Shown piece by piece: positions 1-25,950 of a stretch of 51,712 nucleotides of DNA (position 1 is its first letter; the number at the start of each line of letters is the position of its first letter). Position numbers and translations under genes: made by a program. Under the pieces are notes generated by a model. It was not told the DNA's origin. It saw only the letters and a list, made by a program, of their open reading frames with translations, and searched no databases. Source of the DNA: Paulinella micropora (taxonomy: Eukaryota > Cercozoa > Imbricatea > Euglyphida); assembly GCA_009731375.1 (NCBI GenBank), contig BJOX01000028.1, positions 597,705 through 649,416 of the forward strand, given 5' to 3'.

Positions 1-86
1 GGTATGAGAGAGAGAGAGAGAGAGAGCTGTATCTATATCTTTTTCATAATCCATATCCATATCCATATCTATATCTATATCTTTAG
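1..86. repeat. (GA)n and (ATATCY)n simple repeats
   Basis: A short GA run (about 7-26) is followed by hexamer-like atatcc/atatct repeats that run into the acceptor ctttag at 81-86. This is the 3' end of an intron of the DUF2141-like gene if that model is right. Confidence 0.7.
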
Positions 87-14357
<14,271 letters not shown>

Positions 14358-14364
14358 TCACATA

Positions 14365-14572
14365 TTACTGTGGACATTCAAGTGGCAAACTATCCAACTT
14401 TGACCTCCTCGTTCTCCATCAATCGAAGTGATACGACTGTGCTGAAGCCATCATTTGAAAGCTTAGGACAAGAGCTTTCCAACTGTGTGCGCTGCATTTC
14501 CGTATATCAAATATTGATTGAGAAAGGTAAGGTCAAAGTTTGAATGTTTTGCCACTTGAATGTCCACAGTAA
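14365..14572. mobile_element. Foldback MITE family A, copy 1
   Basis: 208 bp with inverted ends TTACTGTGGACATTCAAGTG and its complement, flanked by TA on both sides (14363-14364, 14573-14574). No coding capacity. TA duplications and this type of end fit a Tc1/mariner-like MITE. Confidence 0.85.
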
Positions 14573-14574
14573 TA

Positions 14575-14944
14575 ACACTGCAGAACATAAGGGAACTTTA
14601 TATAATCCGCGTTGATATAGATGAAATACTTCCAAGATATGGGATATGGATGAATTTCCGAGAATTCTTTCACAGGTTGCAATGGAAATCGATAAATATG
14701 TCACAAACCTACTGGCACCCTTAAGAACTCTCACCTAGTATGAGCCATGAGGTAATAAAACATAAAATGAAATGACAGAACACAGCATGATTTAGCATAG
14801 CGTAACATAATATTGACATTTCATGATATTAGCTTACATTTCATCACGTTACATTACACAACGTAACGTGACATAATCTTGCATAATATTATCACACATC
14901 ATACCTCAGCTAATATAACATATGATGACATAACGTAATAACAA

Positions 14945-14977
<33 letters not shown>

Positions 14978-15231
14978 CCACAACAACCGCAACAACAACA
15001 ACAACATCAACAACAATCACAACAACAACAACAACAACAACAACAACATGGTCTCGGGAAACGGAAATATTATATTCTGCGGTTAGCCAAGATTTCCACG
15101 TGTTTTACGGGCGAGGTCGTAAAAAACGTGAAATATTAGCCAAGATTTCCACGTGTTTTACGGGCGAGGTCGTAAAAAACGTGAAATTTTGGCGAGCCGA
15201 AGATGTGGTTTTCTCGGTCACCTACCCACAT
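14575..15231. other. Non-coding spacer with (CAA)n and a 53-bp tandem duplication
   Basis: Rich in cat/aca-type A+T sequence, then CAA triplets at about 14,940-15,048. At 15,083-15,188 two copies of a 53-bp unit (ttagccaagatttccacgtg ...) lie head to tail. No gene is visible. Confidence 0.75.
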
Positions 15232-15233
15232 TA

Positions 15234-15447
15234 TTACTGTGGACATTCAAGTGGCAAAACATTCAAACTTCGACCTCATACAGTTATTTCTCAATCAATG
15301 TTTGAGATACGGATATGCAGCGCACACCGTTGGAAAGCTCTTGTCCTAAGCTTTCCAAGGCTGGCTTCAGATCTGCAGTATCACTTAGATTGATGGAGAA
15401 CGATGAGATCAAAGTTGGATAGTTTGCCACTTGAATGTCCACAGTAT
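15234..15447. mobile_element. Foldback MITE family A, copy 2 (inverted)
   Basis: Same ends as copy 1 with the interior in reverse orientation. The left TA is clear (15232-15233); the right end has drifted to cagtattat, so the boundary is approximate. Confidence 0.8.
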
Positions 15448-15594
15448 TATGAGGTGGTGATCGAGAAATTGACCTTCCTATTCGAATAACAAGTAGAGTA
15501 TTTAATTGGCCACACGTTGCCCTGCTACTCTTGCCTCCTTCTTTTTCACCCTCCTTCCTTTTAGTGCCTTCGAGGCGCTTCCTCCCCTTGCTTA

Positions 15595-15801
15595 TTATTG
15601 GGACATTCAAGTGGCAAACTATCCAACTTTGACCTCCTCGTTCTCCATCAATCGAAGTGATACCACTGTGCTGAAGCCATCATTTGAAAGCTTAGGACAA
15701 GAGCTTTCTAACGGTGTGAGCTGCATTTCCGTATATCAAATATTGATTGAGAAAGATGAGGTCAAAGTTTGAATGTTTTGCCACTTGAATGTCCACAGTA
15801 A
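15595..15801. mobile_element. Foldback MITE family A, copy 3
   Basis: 207 bp in the same orientation as copy 1 and very similar inside. The left end has decayed to TTATTGGGACATTC; the right end is intact. TA flanks both sides. Confidence 0.8.
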
Positions 15802-16247
15802 TAACATCTTTGTCCCCTGCCACTCCTGTCGTCTTAAGAAGATTGTATTATTATCATCGACTTGAAAAAGGAACGCAAGTAAAGTCTGCTAGCGGTCTCA
15901 GTTACGTATTCATAGGTGTAGTAATGAGCGGCATCAAGTAATATTCGTTAAATTCTTTTTTTTTTCCCACTTTTGTTTAAATTTATTGAGTTAGCGATCA
16001 ATAATTAATACTACTATGAGCAGGAAAAATTAATAATTAATACTACTATGAGCATGAAAAAAATCAAAGTCAAATTTTAGCATGGTCCGTTCAGTATTGA
16101 ATATTAATTTTTCTTTTCTTTGCAAATAGTAATTCTTATTAAATCACGTTCTTCTTACTTTAGGGACTTGACTTGAAAAAATTACACTGCCACTCGTAGG
16201 GATAAGTGGAAACTTCACTTCAAAAAATTCAAGTTAATTTATTAATA
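15802..16247. other. A+T-rich spacer, no gene seen
   Basis: Contains a short tandem duplication of aattaatactactatgagca near 16,000-16,060. Otherwise I see no repeat or reading frame worth noting. Confidence 0.7.
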
Positions 16248-16521
16248 TTGCTGTTGACATTCAAGACAACAAAAAAAATTGATTTTTCTGTTTTGGTTGG
16301 AATTTCAGTTTTGGTTGGAATTTTGATTTTGGGTGAAAATTTGAATTTTTCAAATTAACAGCTATATTCGTCCGCAAAATATCGTAAATTTTCGCGAAAT
16401 GTTACCGTTAAATTTGAAAATTTGAATTTTTGTCACAAAAATGAAAAACTGTCACAAAAATGAAAATCTGACACAAAAATGAAAAACTAATTTTTGTTGT
16501 TGTCTTGAATGTCAACAGCAA
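16248..16521. mobile_element. Foldback MITE family B, copy 1
   Basis: 274 bp with about 40-bp inverted ends starting TTGCTGTTGACATTCAAGAC, flanked by TA on both sides. The interior includes cgtccgcaaaat and cgcgaaatgttaccgttaaa. An inverted copy of equal length lies at 36,858-37,131. Confidence 0.9.
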
Positions 16522-16910
16522 TATCATGAGTCATCTTGAATAAGTTTTCATTATTACTTACATATATTACTGATTAAATAGTATTTTCCAGCTTATTATT
16601 AATATTAGTATTAATAGCTAAAATTACTACTATATGATCAAATTGTAAATAATCAGCAGTGAATAAACGATAGTTCTCAGCTGTCTGCTCGGATTATGAA
16701 AAAAAAAAATAGTATTAACTAGTATCGGCCGGGATTTTTGAACTAGTCATTTCGGAAATTAGCAGTTGGAAAAAGTTCTAGCCTAGTACTGTTTGAATTT
16801 AAATCAGTTTAAATTTTGAAATTTGACTCACCTGATTTCGTGACCTTTTCAAATTTATTAGATAAACATATAACTAAAATATCATGATACCAAATAGCCT
16901 CCGCATGTCC
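16522..16910. other. A+T-rich spacer upstream of the copia element
   Basis: No gene. A 35-bp segment (tcatttcggaaattagcagt ...) at 16,747-16,781 recurs as a direct copy at 26,416-26,450, just beyond the copia element. The last five bases, TGTCC, are the copia target duplication. Confidence 0.7.
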
Positions 16911-17401
16911 TGTTAGATCTATTGATATAATTAACCTGATAGTCAGTATGTGCCTGCATATGTAATGCGTGTCGTTAGAGCCATTACGTATGTCCTGCCT
17001 AGTGTATACTCGGGCCGTCCCTTGGCGCCCTTTTCTCAATAAAGTATCTACTGTAGGACACAGCAAGTATATACTGTATTACTGGGTACATTCAAATGTC
17101 AAACTCAGCCATCGAATGAGTTAAGGGCCAGATTTCAGATTAGCGGTCAGATTTCGAATTATTGGTCAGCATGCAAAGTAGTTCAATTTAACGGCTATAT
17201 ACGTCCGCAAAATCTGTATTATTTTTGCGAAATGTTACCGTTAAATTAAACTAATTTAAATTCTGGCCGCTAATCTAAAATTTGACCGCTAATATGAAAT
17301 CTGACCCTTAACTCAAATTTTATGGCTGAGTTTGACACTTGAATGTACCCAGTAATAGGATACAGCAAGTATACTCTGCAGATTATTAAGTTAGTCTCAC
17401 A
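16911..17401 (+). repeat. Copia 5' LTR (with MITE insertion)
   Basis: 491 bp, of which 279 are the family C MITE plus one TA. The remaining 212 bp match the 3' LTR. It holds two tandem copies of a roughly 23-bp unit (ctgtaggacacagcaagtat) where the 3' LTR has one. The MITE sits in the second copy. Confidence 0.9.
17079..17355. mobile_element. Foldback MITE family C
   Basis: 277 bp with inverted ends TTACTGGGTACATTCAAATG, flanked by TA at 17,077-17,078 and 17,356-17,357. Its centre (acgtccgcaaaat ... aaatgttaccgttaaatt) resembles the centre of family B although the arms differ. It is inserted in the copia 5' LTR, so it is younger than the copia insertion. Confidence 0.9.
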
Positions 17402-17416
17402 GGTTATAGAGCCTTG
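17402..17416 (+). promoter_or_regulatory. Candidate primer binding site of the copia element
   Basis: ggttatagagcc directly follows the 5' LTR and resembles the initiator-Met-tRNA site of many copia elements (TGGTATCAGAGC) with small changes. Confidence 0.45.
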
Positions 17417-17471
17417 TAGCGTGAACGTTAGGTCTAGTAGACTTTCTTCACTTATTACGTACTATCGGGGC

Positions 17472-17632
17472 GTGCGGAAGGCTGCCACCGAAAATAAAAA
17501 CAGGTGTACGTGCGGAAGGCCGTCACCAAATATTCAAATCTGGTGTGTGTGCGGAAGGCTACCACCAGTCTGGTGTGTGTGTGGAAGGCTAACACCAGTT
17601 AAACTAAGTGGACTGTGCGGAAGGCTGCCACC
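17472..17632 (+). repeat. Leader array of GTGCGGAAGGCTNCCACC units
   Basis: Five imperfect copies of a gtgcggaaggctgccacc-like unit with unequal spacers. Several can fold as ggtg ... cacc stem-loops. They lie between the primer site and gag, in the 5' leader of the genomic RNA. Confidence 0.7.
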
Positions 17633-17749
17633 TAGTCGCTAGTATAACTAACCATTTCCTAACTCCATCTCGCTTCTCTACCTACAGAGAAAGCAACATT
17701 GGTAGTCGAGCCTCCCTCCTACCTTTCGCCCTTGGTACGCCCGAACAAT

Positions 17750-18070
17750 ATGGCGTATCAAGGTTCTGACTTAGTAAAAATGAGGCTAGACCCTCCAAAG
17801 TTCAATCATGGAAAAGAATGGGGAGTTGTTTGACTACACCTTAAAGTTTACATCAGTTATAGGTGTCACACACCCAGAAATCCTTTCCATAATTCCGGGC
17901 TTTGAGACTCATCCCTTAGCCAAACCCATACAACTACCTGCACGACCTGAATCCCCTTCAGATGCACCCTTCAAATCACCTACAATGGAAGAGGGATATG
18001 TATGTATGTATGTATATATGTATGTCTGTTTCATATGCGCAGGTGTATCTGTGTAGATGAGAGAATATAA

Positions 18071-18102
<32 letters not shown>

Positions 18103-19153
18103 GTGTATATATATATATATTCATAAGGTTTGAAGAGGACCAGGAAAAGCTATACCATTCTCACCCTAAGAAGGTTAGTGAGGTGAGTTGCTGGCTAGCT
18201 GACTATCTCACGACTATCAAAACACAGGAGAAGACGATGGGAGTGATACCAGAGATGATAAAGACAGGCATGATCATGAAGAAATTAAAACACCTACCTG
18301 TCTATCAAGCCTACTATCGTAACACTTGGTGTCCTCTCTTACCTACTCACAGGCCGAAGCTGCCTGGATTTATCAAGGTAGTAGAGCAGCTAGCTCAGAG
18401 CAACGCATCAGAAACTAGAATGCGTAAACTCTATGGATCTGGTAGCTCTAAGAGCGACCCTATCACTACACATTAGCAGGAATAGCTCAGGGCAAGAAGA
18501 AGAGCAAGTCATCACAGGCTTATGGTGAGGGGGAGGACAGTATTTGTTGGAACTGTCTGTCCCCTGACCATAAGATTGCTTTCTGTCTAGTCAGGTGTCA
18601 ACTCAAGGACTGTCCCAAGGACGGGCATGGTCCCTTGAAATGCATAAGAAGGAGAACTAGGGTCTCTGAGAAGTTGCGTGGGAAGGAGAAGAGAGAGGAC
18701 AGTCAGAGTGAGAAGACAGACAGACGCAAGAAGAAAGAAGAAGGAGGAGCAAAGAAGAAAAAGAAGGAAGGTAGCAGAGGAGAGGGACGAAAGCTGAAAG
18801 CAGCAGACTTCATTAAAAAGAAGAAAATGATCAGCTTAAACGCTGAATCATCCGACTCCTCTAACTCACCCTCTCACTCTGAAAGTGAAGACGAAGATGA
18901 ACCCCCAACTAACCAATCTCCTTCTGAGTCTGAAGAAGATTCAGAAGTGGATGGTGAGTTGGGGATTCACCACATGGCCATTATAATGATGGGGAGAGTA
19001 AGAGAAGATTATAGTGGTATGTATTTCGAGGAAGATGACACCCCACTCTCAACTAACACCCTAAAAGATGACAGTGGTAATAATGAGCATCGAGGAAGAC
19101 AACCCCTCACCTTCAAACAACACCTCCATGCCATTTTTATCTTACGCATCTAA
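17750..19153 (+). pseudogene. Copia gag, broken
   Basis: A start ATG at 17,750 (MAYQGSDLVKMRLDPPKF) is followed by a frameshift near 17,810. The frame then reads ELFDYTLKFTSVIGV up to a TATG/TA microsatellite and stop at 17,998-18,120, and resumes as FEEDQEKLYHSHPKK. A further shift near 18,480 leads to a zinc knuckle CWNCLSPDHKIAFC (C-x2-C-x4-H-x4-C, 18,545-18,586) and a second Cys/His cluster CQLKDCPKDGHGPLKC. The tail is Lys/Glu- and Ser-rich. Gag forms the particle and the knuckle binds RNA. The microsatellite inside gag looks like a later expansion. Confidence 0.75.
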
Positions 19154-19156
19154 GCC

Positions 19157-19828
19157 ACCTGGCGCAAGAAGTAGAGGGGGAGGAGGTGTTGAGGGTGGTG
19201 TGCGTAGAGGAGAGCAGAAAGGACATGCATCATCTACACAAAACGACTCCACACACACTCGCCCCACTATTCCACCCCTTCACGAGAATAAGTTTTTGAC
19301 CACCCTTGATATGGCTGGCGACCCAACTCCCCTAAACCAAATCATACCTTTGGAAGGGAATTTGGCCCTCAGACGTACAAGGGTAGGGTACGTAAAATTA
19401 CTCGTGAAAAAATACAACCCAGTCACGTTACGAGAAATAGGTGGCCCACCCCTCAACCTCCACGGTAGACCAGTACGTACAGTTGACTGTCATGTCACAA
19501 GCAGTAAGCAGTGTTAGGCGACAGTACCAAATACAGGAGCTAGGTGTTCGTGGAGACTGGGAGCGGCGATGAAGGGGGTGCAGGGTGGGAAGTGTGCTTC
19601 TAGACTGATAGACCATGACTTTTGCTCGCTTCATGTTGATCAAGAAAGGAAGAGAGGGGAGATATTGAGCAAGTACAGGGAAAAACTGAACCTAGGATTG
19701 CTTTCCCCCCATGATGCTATGTATTACGAACCCGCCACTTTGTTAACACACACCACTTTGTGGAAAGCAAGCACCAACCCTGCTCAATCCAACAACGCAA
19801 CTACATCTCTTCGCACACCTACTACTAG

Positions 19829-19882
<54 letters not shown>

Positions 19883-20828
19883 CACTACCACTATTACATC
19901 CATAGAGGGAGTGGGAGAAATAGGGGAAGGAGTAGGGGGAGTAGGAGCAGGGGGAGTAGCAGGGGGAGTAGGAGAAGTAGGAGTAGGGGGAGTAGGAGTA
20001 GGAGCAGGGGGACCAGTAGAGGGGAGATTGTCTGTACCTACTTTGTCTGTACCAACTTTGACCCGCACTTCGTCTTCTCAACCTACCACTGCACTATCTA
20101 ATACATCCTCATCACTTTTATTTCGACCCCCTGAGGTCATGGAAGAAGGAGAGCCAGGTAGAGCTGAGGATAGCAACGTTTGGGTAAGAGACGGAAAGCG
20201 GGTGTTAAAAGGTGGAGGACTACCCCCCATCGAAGAAATACAACGCTTGGTTACTGCTCTCAATCAGAGGCTTAAGAGTAGAACAGTGACAGACGGGTTG
20301 ATTACGAGCCAGGAGGGGGAATATGATGAATTCTATACAGAATTATATTACGCCATGCATGATTGCGTCCTTACCCTTGCTACCAAACACAACAACCTGT
20401 TTGCACGAGGCATCGTTTCATCTTTCCCTTACATAGTAAAGGAGGTAGAGGATCTCGAGGATGTGTTGGGTGGAGTGACACCTTTAGAAGAAGACGAACC
20501 CCAAAGCCCATCAGACACAGACACCACCACTTCATCCCCCGAACAAGACAAACCACACTCTGAATGCTCTATCATGTTGATGGACAATAACTCTGACCAC
20601 AGAACTGACAGCAACAATATAGTGTGGGTAGACGACAGTGGTGCAAGCGAAACACAGTCCCCAGATAGGTCTACGTTTGTCAGTCTTAAGAGGGCTCCAC
20701 AGAAATTCCGCATAGCAAAAGGAAGCATTAGAACCGAGCACAAAGGGAAAATTTTAATGCATCTATCGGGAGCTCATGGGGAAGAAGTCAATGTCCTTGA
20801 TGCCCACACTACCTACAACCCCACCTAA
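19157..20828 (+). pseudogene. Copia Gag-Pol linker and aspartic protease region
   Basis: Two adjoining frames (to 19,517 and from 19,569) read through a Thr run encoded by (ACT)n and a Gly/Val/Glu-rich stretch, then a roughly 250-residue segment I do not recognise. The protease signature is WVDDSGASETQSPDRSTF at about 20,627-20,680, corresponding to the DSGA-S motif of copia proteases. The unit stops at 20,828 with the protease incomplete. The long linker between gag and protease is unusual for copia. Confidence 0.7.
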
Positions 20829-20849
20829 AATACGGGTTAGTGGCTACTT

Positions 20850-22343
20850 CAGCATGGGTTCGTAAGGGTTTTGCCGTCATACACCAAAACAATCAAGTGA
20901 TAGTGCTCAGAAAGCCCATTCTTGTTATGGAAGACTAAATCGTGGCCAGAGGGAGAGCACTCCCAAACCACTTGACGGTGTTTGATGCCCCGGGCACCCC
21001 ACCTCTCAATCCTAACGAGTGGTGTGAGCCCACAGGTCCCTCTACTACTACGCCCTCCGTTACAAGTGAGACCCCCAAGCCCGACGATGATGACAGTGTC
21101 ACGTCGGACTCGGGGGGACAAGCTTGACAACCCACCTCTCATCTTTCTCAGAAAACCAACCCACCTACATACCATGACGTATACTGCTTGTTGTCACCGT
21201 GTATTTTGTGGTTGGCGATGTGACGTACCTAATACATACGTACCCTACTCTACTGAAATAGATCATGAGAAAGATGAGAGGGCTGAGAGTAAGGGAGATA
21301 AAGCGCTAGGTAGTAAAGCTTTATGTCCTGTCGTTCGTCCTCACTATCATGAAAACATACATGCCACTGTGTTCCATCGTATGTGTAAGCACAGAGGGGT
21401 AAACGCCATGGAGCGAACGGCTAACTATATGGGAGTAAAGATAGTGGGGAGGGAGTGGAGGGGACGAGTAATGAGATGCGAGTGGTGCTTAAAGAATAAG
21501 ATAAAGAGAGTGCCCCATTTCAAAGACAACCACCATGCGGTAGAACGCCACCCTGGGGTCCACATATCAATGGATGCTCAGCGTTGGTGGAATACCTTAT
21601 CGTGGGACGGGAAAAAGTACAAGTCACCGTCAAATGTCTTGCATCTGGGTTTGAGTTAGACTATTATCTGAGACATAAGAATGAGTTTTTCACATGCTTC
21701 CTTAAGGCCGTTGCCTTCTTCGAACGGCATACAGGAAGAAAAGTGAAATTCTTGACTTGTGACCAGGAATAATATGGTAAGTACAAGGAGTTTCAGATTT
21801 GGATTGAAAAATCAACCAGTCCTCCTTGAGGCTCCGACGGGGGAGAAACAGGCGGTTGCTAAAATAGAACGAGCCCACCAGACGTGCGGCGGACCCGCAA
21901 GTGCGGTTCTCAGCGACGCCGATCTTCCTGAGTCCATGTGGACTGAGACGGAGAAAGCTTCCACTTATTTTGGCAACCTCTTACCTCTTGCCCGCGGCCC
22001 TTTTAAGGGGAAATCTCCTTATGAAGTTGTTCATAAGAGAAAACCCCTTTTGCGTCATTTGCGCCCCATTGGATGTTTGGCGTACATGAAAGTAGACGCA
22101 AAGAGGGGGAAAGGTGAGAGGGGGAGGAAAGTTTTATTTCTCGGGTATGAAAGAAACAACGGGTATTATCGCGTATACGATCCGGTTGCGAGGAAAATAT
22201 TCGGTAATGTCCGTGATGTTATCTTTGACGTTTGGAGACTGGGGAAGAGGGGGGCATCTAAGTCTCTCGAAAGAGATGATGTTGAGGGTGAGATGTTCTC
22301 TGTTAATTGGCAACAGCCCCCCCTCCCCTATCGCAACAAATGA
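20850..22343 (+). pseudogene. Copia integrase, broken
   Basis: Fragments in several frames. The GAG-pre-integrase zinc region is seen at about 21,350-21,510 (HENIHATVFHRMCKH ... CEWCLKNK). The catalytic core follows: first Asp in VHISMDAQ, second in KVKFLTCDQ at about 21,750 with a stop two codons later, and the Glu in AKIERAHQT at about 21,865. It ends with the copia-typical RPIGCLAYMKV and KVLFLGYERNNGYYRVYD. At least four frame breaks make it non-functional. Confidence 0.8.
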
Positions 22344-24775
22344 CCCCAGAAGATCAAGGAACCGTTTCAGGGGAGGACCCGGGAGGAGAGATTCCGGCAG
22401 GGGGAGGAAGTCCCCCGGTAGGAAATCCCCCTCCCGCTCCGACCCTCACTCTGGAATCCCCCCCTGATGAGTCACTCCACACTCCGCAAACTGACGAGGA
22501 TAGCGAGGCAGAAGAGGGACCGGTGTTCGTGAGCACGAGCCCGCCCCCCTTAGAGCTTCCGAGTCCCAAAGTTGCTCAGCCGAGTGATGAGCAGGGGGAG
22601 ATAAAGAAAGCAAGAAGGGGGCGTAAGACCAAAGAAAGACAGCGGTTGTCCGGAACGTATGTGGAAATCCCGGCAAGGGCTTTTGGGGAGCAGTGGGCTA
22701 GATTAATTAAAGGGTATAAATGGGAGATGGCGATACAACGGGGGACAGCAACAGCCCCGTCTATTCCCGTTACCCGTAAATCTAAACGCTTTCCCGCGCA
22801 TAGTGTCTTGTTTGATGACGGCGTTACGGATAAGATATTAGACACAGAAATCGTCAAATATGCCAAAGCCCCGCAACAGTCGGAACCTATACCCGAATCG
22901 CGTGAGCAAAAAGCCACAACCGCACCACCACCCTTGTCGAGCAACAAAAATCCGGATTCGGACCTCAATACTAACGATCCCGGGATTGAGGTCACCTCAG
23001 AATTTGCGTTTGTCGAGGGGGAGAGGGAGAGGGTAGAGGTGCAGAGAGCGACACATAAAACGGGATGGAGATCACACGAACAGGCGGAAATTTCAAGTGA
23101 AAATATTACCACTGGAAAGAGGACGAGGGCTCATGTCGCGGTATCTGCCCGGAAGGAAAATCGGGCGGAGTATTGTCTCGTGAGTGAGAAATTCCCGGAA
23201 TTCCCAGTAGTACAAAAACCAAAAGACTGTAAAGCTAGACAGAAGGAATTCGAACAGCTCAAAGAACTAAAAGCGTTTGTTTGGCGAAAAGTGAGCGAAG
23301 CGAAAATGTCGGGCACACCAATCATTCCTATAAAATGGATAGATACGGTAAAACAACAAGGTACTGCGGATGAATTCCACAAAGCCCTGATAACCCTAAG
23401 AGGGGACCTCCTGAAAGCTTACGCTCAGTTCAACCCCAAAAAGGCTTACTTTCCCACAGCCCAGCACAGAACCATTTTGCTCATGGTAGCCTATGCAGCC
23501 TTTTTCGGAATAGACTTATGGCTGATTGATTTCACGACCGCTTATCTGCACGCGAATCTCCCATATGACATATATGTCAAACCGCCGGCCGAATTTCAGA
23601 CTGCGGACTATGTCTGGCTTCTGAAGAAGGCCCTATACGGTCATCCGGAGGCAGGCCGTCTTTGGTACGACGTACTGTCTGGGGAGCTCATTACTGAACA
23701 CGAATTCAAGCTCCTCACGCTAGACAGGGCCTCTTTCGTACAGCATGGGAGTAGCCCCCAAACTACCCAATTGGTGTCCTTTCACGTCGATGATGGCTGC
23801 CACGCTGCATCACAAGAAAGGCACATCAAGATGGTGAAGTTGTTCGAAAAGAGAGGCTTCCGGTGCAAGGACCTAGGCAAAGCCACCGAATTCAAAAACA
23901 TTCAGATCATCCAGACTGAAAAGGGGATTACTCTAGATCTGCATCAGCGTAAGTATGAGTTGTTGATCTTAGAGGAGTTGGGTTATATGAAGGAGATACC
24001 GGCTAAAACGCCATTCACTTCTGATAACCCCGCTCCCCTAAAGAAGGACCATCGCCTATTACGCTATGATCTTAGGTGCCTGATAGGGATGCTTATCTCT
24101 TTGGCTGTCCACACTCGGCCACTCCTCATATGCCCTTTAAGTATAGCAGCTAAGTCCCAAGTCCCCAACCCGGAGATGTCTTATGCTATGGTGCACAGGA
24201 TGCTCTTGTGGCTTCTGACCCCGCGAGCGCTATTTTTCAGGAGAGGAGATCGAAATTTACGGAAGTTGCTAGAAACTAATTTCTCGGTCCCTAAAACTCC
24301 GGAATCTTGGAAACCTAACCTGGAATCTTGCGCAGCGGCCAACGCAATCGATGATATCATTGGGAAACCCGCAATACCCGGAATGGACATGTTCAGCGTG
24401 CCAGTTCTCGCTAATGTAGACAGAATTATCGCGGAACAACCGATAGTCGGATTTGTAGACTCGGATTTTGCGGGGGATAAGAACTCGCAAAAATCAAGGT
24501 CCGGATACGTTTACTTATTCAATGGGACACCAATTTCGTGGTTTTCTAAACTGCAATCCGTGATAGCTCAATCTACATTAGAATCCGAGACTGTTTCAGC
24601 AAATGAGGCAGTCAGAGAACTCCTTGCATTACAACAAACTTTACGGGATAATATCGGAATAAATCTTGAAGGCCCTACTCCTCTCTTCAAAGATAACGAA
24701 GGAACGGTATTATTGTCGGAGAGAGGACTAGGGGAAGCTAGGACCAAGCACGTAGAGGTTCGGTACCACTTCTAG
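22307..24775 (+). pseudogene. Copia reverse transcriptase and RNase H
   Basis: One long frame of 822 codons. A Pro/Glu-rich linker (about 1-300) leads to RT: IDFTTAYLHANLPYDIYVKP with the first catalytic Asp, LLKKALYGHPEAGRLWY, and VSFHVDDG with the paired Asp residues. RNase H follows: IVGFVDSDFAGDKNSQKSRS, STLESETVSANEA, LFKDNEGTVLL and RTKHVEVRYHF. The frame ends one base out of register with the conserved tail LVREGKVKLFRVPTEENIADVFTK-like sequence at 24,779-24,963, so a 1-bp shift truncates Pol. RT motifs are otherwise intact, which points to fairly recent loss. Confidence 0.88.
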
Positions 24776-25146
24776 CGCAACTCGTGAGAGAGGGAAAGGT
24801 CAAACTATTCCGGGTCCCTACGGAGGAAAATATCGCAGATGTATTCACCAAAATACATTTTACGGTAGATAAATTCAATTACCTGGCTGGAAAAATCTCC
24901 GTTGTGCTTAGTAGGGAAAATTACGCTAAATTTAGGATAAAACCCGATCAATTCCCGTACTAGTAAGGCTTATCATCTTGAACTTTGTTTATATTCCCGG
25001 GGTATGTAATACAATAATTTTCTCGCATATTACACATATAAGTTGTAGGTGAACGAATAGACGAGTGCCGACGGACTGAGCCCGGTGGCGAGTAACCGGC
25101 CCCAGAATGATGGAATGAGCAATAAGCTCTGGCGCCGGAAAAGACA

Positions 25147-25205
25147 TTAGTATTTCAGGTTGTCAAACTGATTTACCTATCAGTTTCTCAACTTGAAATA
25201 ACTAA
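25147..25205. other. Long near-perfect hairpin in the copia 3' region
   Basis: Arms of about 26 bp (ttagtatttcaggttgtcaa / ttgaaataactaa side) with two to three mismatches and one indel, closed by a 6-base loop ttacct. Confidence 0.8.
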
Positions 25206-25295
25206 TCGTAGATCTCGTCCCTTTTGCTCGCTCCGTTTCAACTTCTATTTCTATACACTGATATACATAAAATCTATAAGAAGCCGACATGGAGT

Positions 25296-25361
25296 CCGGC
25301 TGGTCGGTGAACGTGCCACACGGGAGTGTGGAACAACACGGAAGTACGTCAGACCAGCCGG
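25296..25361 (+). other. Branched RNA-like structure with a GNRA hairpin
   Basis: The outer stem ccggctggtc/gaccagccgg (25,296-25,305 with 25,352-25,361) encloses acgt/acgt and a 6-bp hairpin ccacac-ggga-gtgtgg (25,316-25,331) whose loop is of the GNRA class. Confidence 0.65.
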
Positions 25362-25950
25362 ATGTACCAGACAGGCCGATAATTACAGATATCGTGTCTT
25401 TGTTCATATATACATTATATTATTTTATGTTCTTTTTATACCCCTCTACGGGAAGCGCTGTAAAATTTATAAATTCACACTACCGGATAGATAAGTAATA
25501 TATATAGTTCAAGTTGATCATACCTTTTGATAGATCAGTACAGATGGATACATTATCATATATCTTATTTTTATATATTATTGCTACTTACGTGATCATA
25601 TATATATATATATATCAATATTATGTGTGTATTATGACCATACCGTACTTGCGTTACATACATAATCACTGTTACTCAACATAGGATAGGGGGTGCGTAG
25701 GACCTAATCCTCTTCTCGTCGACCAGGCCTAGCTTGACTGGGGGGAGCTGCCCTGTATGTAATCTAGGTGATGCATACTTGCCCTAGCAAGCCGGGTAGC
25801 CACCATCGACATAACCTCTTAGAGAGAGTGAGGGTAAGAGTGAGTAATATTATTATGTTTTAAGTCTGTGTTTTTATAATTTTCACAGAATAGATGTATT
25901 AGGACCTACAGTTACTTTAATATTAATAATTTACTTTGATCCAGGGGGAG

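Larger units (their letters stand above)
24964..25950 (+). other. Copia 3' untranslated region
   Basis: About 990 bp between the end of pol and the 3' LTR with no convincing protein. It holds a long hairpin and a branched stem structure (separate entries). A 69-codon frame at 25,289-25,498 overlaps the stems and is probably not a gene. The region ends in the polypurine tract ccagggggag (25,941-25,950). Confidence 0.65.

Noticed and set aside
25289-25498. A 69-codon frame in the copia 3' region as an envelope-like gene
   Set aside because: It overlaps the stem structures, and its one hydrophobic stretch comes from A+T-rich sequence.
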